A DNA stretch of 64,000 nt from Hirundichthys speculiger (GCA_018398805.1 JAGFBZ010002328.1:157284-221283); one strand, 5' to 3'; shown: positions 48,337 through 58,825, counted from the stretch's first letter. Made by a program: numbers and translations. Notes: a model not told the origin generated them from the sequence alone.

Positions 48337-51300
48337 TTCTCCAAAATGAATCGCCTTTTTGGGGGCCTTAACATACTCGAAAACTCACGAGATTTTGCAC
48401 ACGTATTCATTGTCTGCGAAATTTACATATTTTATGGGTGCTGCGCATGGGCACACAAAAGTGGCTCAATAGCGCCACCTTGTTTTTTTAAAACGACGAG
48501 CCCCTCGATATGCTTCCACCTACAGACTTGAACTTTGTGTGACTGATGTATCATCCTCAGACCTACGAAAAAGTCTCATGGACCCCTGCTCTAACTCCCA
48601 CAGGAAGTCCGCTATTTTTAATGGAACATGCAGTTCCTCCAATATTTTGGTCATTTCCAGGCCTCGTACTTTAACGAACTCCTCCCAGAGATTTGGTCCG
48701 ATTGACTCCAAACTTGTTTTGTTCTAATCTAGACACATGGCCGAAGAAAGTTTGCGAAGCATATAACTTTTTACCAGAGGGCGTGGCTGCAGTGACGCGG
48801 CGAAGTTTGATGTCATTTCGAAGACTCGCCATGAAAAAGAAATGGACTGTAACTCGGCCAAAATGTGTTTAATCTGGTCCAAAACGGATGAGTATGATCG
48901 TAGTCCAATCCTTAACACATAGCAGCTATCAGATTAAGGAACCATTATAGCGCCACCTATTGGCAACTGGAAATGTCAAGTTTTGCATTAGGCATCCCTG
49001 CCTCGAGTGTGATGAGCTGACAGACCTCAAACCAGTTCAAATCAGTAGTAAAGTCATTGAAGATGACTGACAGTGAAAACTGTAACTTTTTATCAAAGGG
49101 CGTGGCTGTGATAGTACGGCGAAGTTCGATGTCTCGCCACGAATGGAAAAGTTGTTATAACTTGCACATGCATTGTTCAATCTGCACCAAAATCTCTATG
49201 TCTGATGATTCTTCCACCCTGAACAAGTGTATATGACAATCTTGGATGAACTCCATAGCGCCACCATCTGGTCATAGGAATATGATTTTTGTCTTATTAT
49301 GTCCATTATCTGCCTTCCTCTTCATCGTATCAGCCTGAGAAGCGGTCAGACTGAAGTCAGAAGGGTTCTGATGGATGATGTACAATTTCATGTATTCACG
49401 TCCAACGGTGCCAGCGCTATTCATCGTAGAACAGGAAGTACTCTTCTCCAAAATAAATTGCCTTTTTGGGGGCCTTAACATACTCAAAAAGTTACAAAAT
49501 TTTCCACACATATTAGTTGTGTGAGAATTTTACATATTTTATGGGTGCTGCACATGGGCACACAAAAGTGGCTCAATAGCGCCACCTTCTTTTTTTGTAT
49601 CGACCAGCCCCTCCATATGCTTCCACCTACAGACATGAACTTTGTGTGACTGATGTATCATCCTCAGACCTACAAAAAAAGTCTCTTGGACCCATGCTCT
49701 AACTCTCACAGGAAGTCCGCTATTTTTAATGGAACATGCAGTTTCTCCAATATTTTGGTCATTTCCAGGCCTCGTACTTTAACTAACTCCTCCCAGAGAT
49801 TTGGTCCGATTGACTCCAAACTTGTTTTGTTCTAATCTAGACACATGGCCGAAGAAAGTTTGCGAAGCATATAACTTTTTACCAGAGGGCGTGGCTGCAG
49901 TGATACGGTGAAGTTTGATGTCATATCGAAGACTCGCCATGAAAGAGAAATGGGCTGTAACTCGGCCATAAAGTGTTTAATCTGGTCCAAAACGGATGAG
50001 TTTGACTGTAGTTTCATCCTTAATACATAGCAGCTATCAGATTGAGGAAATCTTGTAGCGCCACCTATTGGCAACAGGAAATGTCATCTTTTGCATTAGG
50101 CATCCCTGCTTCGTGTGTGATGAGTCGACACACTGCAAACCATATTAAATCAGTTGGAAACACATTAAAGATACCAGAGAGTGAAAATTGTAAATTTTTA
50201 TCAAAGAATGTGGCCATGACAGGACAGCAAAGTCTATCTATGAATGGAAAAAGTCTGATCTAGTTGTCATGCTTTTCAAGACAAAGAACGGTCTTTGTCG
50301 CCATCTAGTGGCGGCAGAAGGTAGCAGCCACTAGATGGCGACAAAGACCGTTCTTTGTCTTTAAAAGGCATGGATAATTGCTGGATATGACACAGATTTT
50401 CTTGTAGCAATGCTAATTTGTGCCTTCAGTGTTTCCGTAGCTGGTTCAGACGACAAATGTCCGAGAGAGTTTCAGTTGACAGGTTGTCAGAGAGAGACAG
50501 ACAGCAGGAAAACTTTCATCATTTTTATATGGCCAGAAAACGTTTGCCTGTGAGTATTATTTTTATGTTCAGATGTTGTAACACCGCATTTAGAGAACGT
50601 TTCGTTCATTAACAGAGTTGACAGTACAAATACATTCACTAATCCCACATGCTAACCGCTAGCATCGCTATGCAATTTCCCATATAAGTTAGCATTAAGC
50701 TAGCGGACTTTTTTCCATGAATCTAAACATGTTTGTATGTGAATGTATTTAGATAAAATGAAAGAAAAAAAAATCATCAGGCGTTATGTTGAGTGGGTCC
50801 CCACTTCAAGCCAGTGATGTAGCATTAGTGCAATCTGCAATTATTTTCATCAAATATTTGTCAGTATAGACCTTTTCGGGCAGCCCCCAGGAAGTACCCC
50901 GTCCCCCATTGCTGGGTTGTGCTACAGAGGGACACTTTCACCAGCTCGCAGATTAGCCAGTGTTTTTCTCTTTCTACAAATATATATTTTTATAATGTTG
51001 AGTCGGTCGAGTGGGAATACATGTTCCGTCATAAACTGTGCCAACAATGGCGTGAAAATTCAACAATGGAAGAAGAAAGTATGTGAAATACACAAGCCTT
51101 TACTTCACGAAGACTGCCTTGTTTGCAGAACAAGAAGTTACGAAGACGTGGGGGAAAAATATCAACAGAAAGGACTTTGTTCCAAATAAATACAGCCGGG
51201 TGAGTTTTCGTTAACATTCAATCTCATACTACTCATAGTCTAGCTGAGAGTCCCGGACAATTCTGGCCGAAAGAACAGCAGTATGAGGCTACTGTAGAGC

Positions 51301-52427
51301 CCTATGGAATCCGCGATCACGGAATCACGGACGGAATCGCGGAATTGGAGATTAAAAACGGAATTCACTTTAAATGCGCAATATAACAGAACTGAACAGC
51401 AATTTGCGCAAAAGTTTGTTTTTTTTCTTCCGGACTAAAGTGACTTTTCTTTTTTTAAGATTTTTTTGGCACTAGTGACTTGTATTGATGGTGGAGAGAG
51501 ACAGGAAGGAAGGGGGGCAGAGAGAACGGAGAAGACCCGCGGCAAGGAGCCGACAAGCCGGGAGTCGAGCTCGCGATTAGCCGCACGAGGACTGTAGCCT
51601 CTGTACATGGGCCGCCTGCTCAAACCACTGCTCTACCCGGGGCGGCCCGAAAGGAACTTTCTTTCAAGAAAATGTTCCAACGGGGGTCACGAAAAGCTGG
51701 GACACTGCGCGCTTCTCCGCCTCCTGCCCCCGCTTTCCTCATTAATAATAAAAAAAAAAAAAAAACACGTCGAAGCGGCCACCTGAGAAATCTCTGACTC
51801 TTTATATTTTCTTAAGATTATAGACCGCTGTAACAGTTACAGCCTTGTTTTGCCAACTTAGAACTAGGGCTGAACGATTTTGGAAAATAATCTAATTGCG
51901 ATTTTTTTCCTCAAAATTGCGATTGCGATTTAATATGCGATTATTTTTAAGGTCCTCTTCTCATGTATTTTTCAAACACTGTCATAATAAACAATATCAG
52001 ATTTATTTAAAGTGCAGATTACAACAAGAAAGCAAACAAATCTGTGGCTTTACCTCTTCAACATCTAACTTTTCACATTTCATGAAACATGTGTAACATT
52101 TATGTAAACATGTGGACTGCACTTCTTAAACACTGTCTGAGATTGACAGGACAGTGTATAAATAAATAAATGTACAGATATAAAAAAAATAAAGCTTACT
52201 GATCTCCAGTCAGTAACATCACACAGGAAAATAAAAAACAAAATATCTGCTCTAACCAATTGGACATTTTTCAAAAAAAAAAAACTTTTTGAACACTAAT
52301 AGAAATATTATATTTACTCAGTAACAGCAGCACACAACATACTGAAGTGCAAAATGAGTATGGCACTGTTAGCCAGAAAGATTCTTCTGTATAGATCTCA
52401 GGAGCTCACAGATTTTTTGCAAGGAAA

Positions 52428-52458
<31 letters not shown>

Positions 52459-55271
52459 TCGAGTTGTCTCGCGCGGCGGGCGGGGTGTTTGTGGCTGTGC
52501 ACTGTGCCCGACAGAGAGAAAGAAGAGCGTTTCGCGAGGCGGACCCAGCCAAGTGATGGCTTCAAACCCAGCGGTTTGAGTGCGCGTGAGTCTCTAAATC
52601 ACCAGAAAAAGTCGCTAGATTTGTCGCTAGTCGCTTTTTACAAATTAAGTCGCTAGGGGGGTCTGGAAAGTCGCTAAGTTGGCAACACTGCTTGCCCTGT
52701 CTGCTCTGCTCAGCTCAGCTGGGCTCACTCGCAAGTCACGTGACGTCGCCAGATCACGTGACAAGTAATATTGCGACCTTTGCGGTTAGAAAATCTCGTT
52801 TTATGATATCGCGAGATTATCGCAAATGCAATTAATCGTTCAGCCCTACTTAGAACTCAGCTCTGAGTAGATTCAGCTTCAGTTCTTTTTGTTTTCATAC
52901 CTCTGCATTCAAGCTGGGCAGCAACCTTGACATTTTTATAACCAAATTGGATTTTCACTGTATTGTCTTGATTCCCAACTGGCTTGGGAAGGTGGTGGAC
53001 ACGTGGGGGGGGCAATGGCCATGGTGCGAGGGCCCGATAAACGCTGCTTGCAGCTTTATTTCCTGTTATCGACTCGAGTGTTATCGGGTCGATAACTTCT
53101 GCACCAAATCACAGTTAGTTCAAGGACTTCTGACAAATCAGCAGCAAACACAAGGACCTTCCTAAAACGACCTTCATCTGAACGAGCAGCGTCGCCGCCA
53201 TCACTGCAGCGGTCGTTACCGCCCAGGAACAGACCTGGAGTCGATCTGACTCTGGAAGATTCCAGAGCTGAAACCAGAACCTGACAATCGAGAAAAATAA
53301 AACAGTGTTGCTGTTCAACAACCGGCTCATCAAGGACGAGTTTTATAGTCGTCAATAACGTTTTTCCGTCATATTACATGAAGCACGAACTCACCTGAAA
53401 GTGTCAGTTAAGGTGCAAATAAAAACATTAATCTGAACAGGAACAGCGGGTCTGGGTCCCTCACCGTTTCCTGCGCCAGCCGGGCCGCCTCCTCCAACCC
53501 GTACAGCCGTCCCCGGACCAGGAAGACGCCGGCGGACCAGACGCCACAGTCCTCGTGGATCCAGCACTCGTCCAGGCGGAGAGGCGCCGTCGTGGGCGAC
53601 GCCGCGTCGCTCCTGAGCGAACCTTCGTCCTCTGAGGAGTGGGCCGAACGGCCGTTAGTGAGCCCATGCTGAGTCCTGCGGGTCGGACCGTCCGCCGACG
53701 GGCCGGTGGGGTAGTACGGCCCGTGGAGGTCCCCGAGGCCCGTGGCGTTGGCCGTCTGCCGGCACAGGCAGCACAGCAGCGCCGCCGTCTGGCTGTCCGG
53801 GCCGGGCCGACCCGGCTGGAAGCAGGACGTGGTGGGGACGAAGCCGGACAGAGACGGGGGGGCCGTCCGCGGTCCCCCTCTGCTGCTGGGGACGGTGGCG
53901 TCCTCGTCTTCGTAGTTGACCACCCGGCACAGCCGCCGCTCCACGTGGACGAACGGGCAGAACCCGTCCGACTTCTTGTGTTTCTTCTCTTTAGCGTTTG
54001 CATATTTGAGCTTGATCTCGGGTTCACTGGGAGGAAACGGCGCCGACGGTCCGGTGCGATGGCGCCTCTTCCTCCTCGCTGCCATCCTCTTAGACGCCTT
54101 CTGAAGCGGCGGCGGTGCCGGTTGGACCGCGTGCTCCCGCTTCTGCTTGGTCTTCACCAACTTCGTCGTTTCCAGAACGGCGAGAGGTTCGTCCGGTCCG
54201 TGACCGCCGACTCTGCGGCGAAGCCGCCGCTCCCTCGGAGGAGACTTCCCGTCCGCTTGGGCGTCGACGTCGGACTCCTCCGAGTTGCTGCTCGCTCTCC
54301 GCGACGCGTCCGCCCGCGACGCCGACCGCCTCCTCGGAGCTGGACACCTTCACGGCGTACTCCATCAGGTCGTCGTCCGAGTCGCAGATCTCGTTATAGA
54401 TGCCCACGGCGTCGCGCTTGACCCGCCTCTTCAGGCTCTGCCGCGTCAGGCCGCAGGTGAACAGCGGCATTTCCGCCACGGGTTTTCGTACTCTGCCGCT
54501 GCGCCGGACCTCTCTGGGCGGAGCCTTCTCGTCCTCGCTCCCGGGAGTACAGCGGTTTTTCCTTTTACCGTCGGTGACCGACACTTCCACCACCTCGCTG
54601 TCGTCGCTGGAGATGTCGATGGCGGACTCGGAGTGGTTGCCGCCGTAGACGGCGCCGAGGTCCGACAGCAGGACGACGGGCCTGGCGTGCGTGCAACGGG
54701 GATGTCCACGGAGCTGTCCGACGAGTCCTCCGAGTACGAGCTGTCGGGACTCGGCGAGCTCATGGGCTGAGGAAGGAGGAGGAGCAAGCCCCGTCCCTTC
54801 GTCTGGCGAGGACACGGCGGGGGACACGGGCTCTATCATGTGGCCCACGCCGTCCTGGATGAAAGAACCGCAGAGCAGCGGCTCCTTCGCCGAGGACACG
54901 AGGAAGATGACGTCAGAGCCGCTGTCGCTCTCCTCTCCGCCGCTGCTCTCGGGAACCGGGCCGCCGCTCTGGTCGGTCCTGTAGAAGCCGGCGTGCCACA
55001 GGCCGCCGTGGACCCCGTCGTGGTACAGGTCCACCCCCGACGCGAGCGTCGAGTTGACGTAGCCCCCCAACGATTCGGCGCCGTGCTCCACGTCCCTGCA
55101 GCGGACCCCCGGCTGCGCGGACAGCGAGCTGTAGGACGAGGTCCTGGACCTGAACGGGGACGTCATGTCCGTGCTGCAGCTCGGCGGGCGTCTGTGGTAC
55201 CACTCGGGCTTCTTGGCCAGGTCCATGGCTTCAGAGGGCTGCTTCAGGTTGAGCTCTTCGTTGAGGTCCAT
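41182..55271 (-). CDS. TCF20/RAI1-family nuclear protein with C-terminal extended PHD domain
   Basis: Minus-strand exons: 55271-53465, 42114-42021, 41359-41310 and 41223-41182, all with GT-AG borders and matching phases. The large exon starts MDLNEELNLKQPSEAMDL; an in-frame stop lies just upstream. It has acidic Ser-rich stretches (SAIDISSDDSEVVEV) and basic patches (MAARRKRRHR). The extended PHD begins with CCLC and LGDLHGPYYP, then WIHEDCGVWSAGVFLV and RLYGLEEAA. It continues in the later exons with CSACQQPGAIVGCFQKGC, NYHYTCAMQ and NEDNFSMRCPEHK, and ends NKLFTTANRRRRR. TCF20 and RAI1 carry this chromatin-binding module at their C termini, but those proteins are near 1,900 residues and this one is about 660. 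Three apparent frame changes occur in the large exon (near 54790, 54690 and 54330), so it is either hit by sequence errors or decaying. Confidence 0.8.
42245..43298 (-). mobile_element. hAT-type element, family 1 copy 2 (inverted, split)
   Basis: Reads as the reverse complement of 20194-21300 from its TAGGGATGCACCATAACTG end to a point 48 bases short of the other end, where ATGATGTCATCATT breaks off. Sequence resembling the lost end (tttcctgttatcg) reappears at 53058, after the Helentron-like block. The same BED relic is present. It lies in the long intron of the TCF20/RAI1-type gene. Confidence 0.85.
43345..43386. repeat. (ATT)n microsatellite of Helentron-like unit A
   Basis: About 14 ATT units stand between the left end and the body of the unit. 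The same position in unit B (48297-48334) holds another ATT run. Confidence 0.95.
43390..44510 (+). repeat. Helentron-like body, copy A
   Basis: Starts gaaatgaatcgcctttttgg and includes several agcgccacct words. Copies B (48332-49440) and C (49443-50270) align along their length, B most closely. Confidence 0.9.
45270..46665 (+). repeat. Decayed Helentron-like body, interrupted by LINE DNA
   Basis: Parts at 45290-45500 (atttcatggattctgggca, ctaatac-cacaaaaatgtcc) and 46490-46660 (gctgtaacttggccata, gtagcgccaccttttggcaa) match successive parts of body A. The LINE fragment at 46190-46395 sits between them. Confidence 0.65.
46185..46395 (+). mobile_element. Non-LTR retrotransposon reverse-transcriptase fragment
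   Basis: The plus frame reads RTLYRSVVVKRELSQKARLT, then IFVPTLTYGHELWVVTERMR. This is a C-terminal reverse-transcriptase segment common in fish LINEs. It is truncated on both sides. Confidence 0.75.
46676..46945 (-). mobile_element. LINE 3' end with coding remnant
   Basis: The minus frame encodes KTGRYIRSFLPEAISLHN, a typical last coding stretch of some fish LINEs. It is followed on that strand by gcatttcccttctggggtta and ataaagtgtttttc. A similar tail occurs at 57146-57240. Confidence 0.5.
47054..47923 (-). mobile_element. hAT-type element, family 6, with BED-like ORF
   Basis: The ends are TAGTGCTGGGCGGTATGACC and (inverted) TAGTGCTGGGTGGTATACAG. The flanks atctgaag (47046-47053) and atctgagg (47924-47931) match at 7 of 8. 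It lies inside Helentron-like unit A and is therefore younger than that unit. Confidence 0.9.
47437..47703 (-). pseudogene. BED-type N-terminal fragment of hAT transposase
   Basis: The frame starts MMDANSESPEVEAPERQHET and includes SVMWKFFGFKKDN and IICKCCRAKVVAEGGNT. This is the first half of a BED finger (aromatic W-F-F, then C-x2-C). After GGNT the expected His pair is lost in a sequence change, so the finger is broken. 88 codons in all. Confidence 0.7.
48260..48297 (+). mobile_element. Internal Helentron-like 3' end
   Basis: Reads gggtgcgagggcccgataaa then cgctgcttgcagctttaa. It is almost identical to the terminal end at 53020-53057 and marks the junction between tandem units. Confidence 0.75.
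48332..49440 (+). repeat. Helentron-like body, copy B
   Basis: Matches body A from the first base (aaaatgaatcgcctttttgg) to acaggaagt, with scattered substitutions. Confidence 0.9.
49443..50270 (+). repeat. Helentron-like body, copy C (truncated)
   Basis: Begins ctccaaaataaattgccttt, directly abutting copy B without an ATT run, and diverges after about 50250. The direct abutment suggests unequal recombination or partial replication. Confidence 0.85.
50272..50367. repeat. 41-bp inverted repeat (hairpin)
   Basis: The arms 50272-50312 and 50327-50367 pair at 40 of 41 bases around a 14-base loop. The core acaaagaacggtctttgtcg is itself nearly palindromic, and the arms meet the loop through ccatctagtgg. 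Confidence 0.95.
50995..51189 (+). pseudogene. THAP-like zinc-finger exon
   Basis: The frame from the ATG at 50995 reads MLSRSSGNTCSVINCANNG, then VKIQQWKKKVCEIHKPLLHE and DCLVC, ending GLCSK. C-x4-C, Trp and paired Cys/His resemble the start of atypical THAP proteins carried by fish transposons. No second exon was seen. Confidence 0.35.
51440..51655 (-). mobile_element. tRNA-derived SINE
   Basis: On the minus strand it reads gggccgccccgggtagagca then gtggtttgagcagg (A-box region), catgtacagaggctacagtc, and gcgagctcgactcccggc (degenerate B box). A pyrimidine-rich body follows (ctccgttctctctgccccc). This is the layout of a widespread fish SINE. It is not a functional tRNA gene. Confidence 0.7.
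51865..52848. mobile_element. hAT-type element, family 7, in Helentron-like copy C
   Basis: Starts TAGGGCTGAACGATTTTGG and ends (inverted) TAGGGCTGAACGATTAATTG. A perfect target duplication, CTTAGAAC, lies at 51857-51864 and 52849-52856. The homologous place in unit A (near 48095, gccaacatagaactc) is uninterrupted and serves as the empty site. No transposase was seen. Confidence 0.95.
52429..52457. repeat. 29-base poly-G tract
   Basis: An unbroken run of G inside the family 7 hAT element, flanked by aaggaaaa and ctcgag. Confidence 0.97.
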
Positions 55272-55574
55272 GGCTCATGAGCGGGCTGCAGGTCAGAGGG
55301 TTGTAGCTTCGATCGAGGTCCATGGCCATGAGGGGCACAGGTCCTGAGAGGACATGTCCATCACTCAGAGGACAGACGGGACAGACCGCGTTCGTTAACA
55401 AGTCACCAGTCAAAAGTCAAACCGCAACCGTCCAACATAACGTTAAAGTAAAAAGTCCATCTTTCATCACTGCAAATAAATAAAAACGACAAAACAACCA
55501 AAAATAACCCAGGAGTGTGTAAGGAGTTTTTATAATTCCCTTCCAGACCAGTTTTATAACCCCTTCCAGATCAG

Positions 55575-55655
55575 CAATCGTAAGTCCGTAGCTGATGTCT
55601 TTCCCTCTTGGCATTGTGTTTAAAAACACTTGAATGCTCCAAACCAGCAAAACTG
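55575..55655 (+). repeat. Dispersed 80-bp repeat, copy 3
   Basis: Contains gctgatgtctttccctcttg followed by gcattgtgttt and acttgaatgctccaaaccag. It matches the copies at 10137, 13037 and 63183. Confidence 0.7.
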
Positions 55656-55659
55656 ACAA

Positions 55660-56090
55660 AACGTGTTTTTATAGAGGTCTGCAGACCTGCTTAACCTCTT
55701 AAAACCTATAAAAACAGTAAAATGGTACTTATGATTGCCCGCGGGATTTTAGATTTTTTTTTTTTTTGCTTAATATTTTCTTAAACAAAATATTAACATG
55801 TTGAAAACTGTTTAACTGTTAATTTTAGGTAGTATCTGCCTCCTAAGTCTCATTAAAAGACCCACTACTAGAGATTATCTTTAATATATTTTTACATGAT
55901 TGATTCACAATTTTACATTTCAATCTAAGCGCGGTAACATGAAAGAAAAATACTGGATTAAACTAGTTGACTTAATTTTAAACGTGTTCATTAGCTAGGC
56001 AGTGGGTGATATTTAATGGGTTTTTAAAGTGAATTTTAATTATTAAAAGGCTACTTTGGTGTCTGACTGATGAGAACGTTTTTCCTCCGT
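55660..56090. other. AT-rich non-coding stretch
   Basis: No gene or clear repeat was seen. It is probably the first intron of the minus-strand TCF20/RAI1-type gene. Confidence 0.35.
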
Positions 56091-56420
56091 TTCACGGCTC
56101 CGTTCCTGCCCGGTAGGCCGTTCACTGTTCCCGGTGTGAACGCGGGTCCCAGCCGCCTGGTGACCCACCGGTTCAGGTGTCAAAGCCCCGGCTGGTCTCC
56201 TACCTGACGGACCTCCACGGTCCTCGCGGAGCGGGCTCAGCCTTCCCTCAGGACGGCCTTCCCTGGAAGCAGCTCGGGTAGCGGGGTTAGCTCACACGCC
56301 TCTCCAGGCCCGCCATCATCTGGATTGGACGTAAACAGCAGCAGCCGTCGGCCCGCGGAGCGGCTCCGGACCGGGGGCGACACTCGACGAGGCGGCGGGC
56401 CACGAACATCTTTATTTTAG
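56090..56420 (-). promoter_or_regulatory. CpG-rich candidate promoter of the TCF20/RAI1-type gene
   Basis: This CpG-dense stretch (for example cggcccgcggagcggctccg) is isolated between AT-rich blocks, about 0.9 kb upstream of the first coding exon on the minus strand. The spacing suits a non-coding first exon and promoter. Inference only. Confidence 0.4.
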
Positions 56421-56734
56421 AGAAATAAATGCGGCAGGTGGTTCCCAAAGCTCCTGGTTACTGCTGATGTTTTGAAGTTGTCATCGTGGTTGGTCACCTT
56501 CTTCTTACGGAGTCAAGTCACACGACGTTTGACCACACCGGAAAAGAAGCGGGCGCTTTCAAAGTAAAAGCCTCAAGAAACTGGAAACTTGGCATTTGTC
56601 AGAATAATTACTATTTATGACTACGTCATAAGCCTGCTCTGGTCAACTAAGCGTAAAATCCTACCATTTTGCTATTTTGTTTATTTAAACAAAAAGATGA
56701 GATTTTTTTTTTTTTGCAACTGGGACATTCTACT

Positions 56735-57145
56735 GAATAGAATAGAATAGAATAGAATAGAATAGAAAAAAATAGAATAGAATAGAATAGAAAAAAATAG
56801 AGTAGAATAGAATAGAATAGAATAGAATAGAATAGAATAGAATAGAAAAGAATAGAATAGAATAGAAAAGAATAGAATAGAATAGAAAAATAGAAAAATA
56901 GAATAGAATAGAATAGAAAACAATAGAATAGAATAGAATAGAAAACAATAGAATAGAATAGAAAAGAATAGAACAGAAAAGAATAGAATAGCATAGAAAA
57001 GAATAGAAAAGAATAGAATAGAATAGAATAGAATAGAATAGAAAACAATAGAATAGAATAGAAAACAATAGAATAGAATAGAATAGAAAATAAATAATAG
57101 AATAGAAAAGAAAAGAAAAGAATAGAATAGAATAGAATAGAACAG
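56735..57145. repeat. (AATAG)n pentanucleotide microsatellite
   Basis: More than 70 units of AATAG/AAAAG/AACAG over about 410 bases. It is joined to a LINE 3' end at 57146, on the side where such tails grow. Confidence 0.97.
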
Positions 57146-57240
57146 AACTTTATTAATCCCACACTGGGGAAATTCACTTTGCAACAGCCGCACAAGTTGG
57201 ACAGATGAAAAAGTAAAAAATTGTAAAAAAACAAATTGCA
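57146..57240 (-). mobile_element. LINE 3' end next to the microsatellite
   Basis: On the minus strand, gtgaatttccccagtgtggg followed by attaataaagttctgttcta leads into the TCTAT array. Fish LINE 3' ends commonly read this way. No coding part is left. Confidence 0.6.
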
Positions 57241-58810
57241 CAGCGTTTGCAGTAGGTACTTATGAAATAGACTAAAAAGTTATAATAATATAAAATGTAT
57301 ATATACCGTAGCTCTCAGAAAATATACAAAAAAATTAACCAATTGTTAGAAAATAAGCTATATATACGGAGTGTTTACAATATCTACATATCAACACATG
57401 CATACGAACAATTCGTCCATTTGGTTCAATTTGCTTGTTATAACACTTTGAAATTTAAACTTCATATAAAAAAAAACATTTGCTGCGAATTGCATTGGCG
57501 ACAGTTGCATTTTTCTCAGACCCATTGTAAAAAGCATGAAGAAAGCATATGGAGTAACAGCAGTGAAAGTAACAGGATTGAGTTTTTAATACAGTATTAG
57601 CAAATATGTAAAATATGGCGAGTCGGCAACATACCATTAATGCTAATAACTAAAGGGACTTTTTATTTCTTCTCCTTTCAGCTGGACCCTGATCAGGGTC
57701 CCCACATCTGGGTGATCAGGACAGTTGGGAGTTTCTACAATGGATGTATGGAGTGAGATGGCTGACCAAAAATAATGGGAGCACAGAAGTTAGCATTCAT
57801 GCATCTTCATCTAAAGTTGTGCATAAATACAAAAATTGTGAAAGGAAATTATTTTTTTATTCTCGTATGAGTAAAATCATGAAGTCATTTAATTTGTATT
57901 TTGTCTGCTGTTTTCATCTGTGAGAATACGATTCAAAAAGCAACAACCTTAAAAGATTATAAATACGGAGTACAATTTTACAGTTTTTTGTACCATGTCA
58001 GATACATTTATACTCAAGCAATAAAATCAATAAATCTGACCAATCAAATGCCCGTACCACATTTGACAATATTTGGTCACTAGCTAGCCTTTGGATCTGG
58101 TGTTGGCTGATACCATTAGCAACTCAGCGCTTGACATTATATTAACTTCAGAGCTATTCATAAAGAGAATATGTGTTCTTGTGCTTGATGGCACTAACAG
58201 ACCACCGTGACGGTTGGTCTGGAAAGACCCGAGTACGAAAGGAAGGAGCTTAGCTTAGCCATGCGAACCGCAGCGGTCATTTCATGTCACCACTGAAACA
58301 ACGTTGGAGGCTGAATGTCCCGCTACAGGGATGATATACCAGAACAACTTCCAACAGGACGAGTCCTGAAAGGATTTTTTGACCTCGTTAGTCGTAGTTT
58401 GAAAATCATTAAATATGTAGACAACAAAAGGGAGAACAGGGTATATACAGCAATCTTTGAGTCAAATTTATTACCATTTAATACCTTTTTTACTACCTTC
58501 AGATTTTTTTTAAAACCACCACGACATCGAGTTGCACCAAGTATCAATCAGAAAGATTCTGTGACATGCACATAGATTTTGTCATGCAACACTTACATCA
58601 TTACCAGGAGACTCTGTTGCATATTCACAATTAGTTACAGTAACTAGCGCAATGTGAGGTGGTGTGGTTTGCTTCATTTAAGTGATGGAATGGTACTGGA
58701 TTTAAACTTACAACCTTCTTGAAGACTGACAACCATTCGGCAACAGCTACAAAAATACTACAAAAGAAGAGATTTAGACAAAAATATTGCACATTTATTA
58801 AATTTCCAAC
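57241..58810. other. AT-rich intergenic DNA
   Basis: No supported gene. Around 58450-58530 words such as tttaataccttttttactac and aaaccaccacgacatcgag resemble parts of a common fish DNA-transposon remnant that continues to about 59350. Confidence 0.35.
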
Positions 58811-58825
58811 TGGGAAATTAACAAC

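Larger units (their letters stand above)
43299..53057 (+). mobile_element. Helentron/Helitron2-like tandem block inserted in a hAT element
   Basis: The left end is GGGCCCGAGCACCGAGGGTG. The right end carries GGTGCGAGGGCCCGATAAAC, then the hairpin gctgcttgcagc and TTTA. The left GGGCCCGAGCACC is nearly the inverse of the right GGTGCGAGGGCCC, an asymmetric inverted repeat followed by a 3' hairpin, as in Helitron2/Helentron elements. A second 3' end occurs inside at 48260-48297 and is followed at once by a new ATT microsatellite and a new body, so units are head to tail. Bodies lie at 43390-44510, 48332-49440 and 49443-50270, and a decayed one at 45270-46665. No Rep/helicase code was seen. Family naming is inference. 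Confidence 0.6.

Noticed and set aside
51550..51655. Possible functional tRNA gene on the minus strand
   Set aside because: The B box is altered (gagctcgactccc) and no acceptor stem closes; the pattern fits a tRNA-derived SINE.
53639..55280. Plus-strand frames of 97-260 codons opposite the TCF20/RAI1-type exon
   Set aside because: GC-rich antisense shadows; the extended PHD motifs are on the minus strand.
56647..57241. Minus-strand frames of FYSILFYSI repeats, resembling a membrane protein
   Set aside because: Translation of the AATAG microsatellite; hydrophobicity is a by-product of TCTAT codons.
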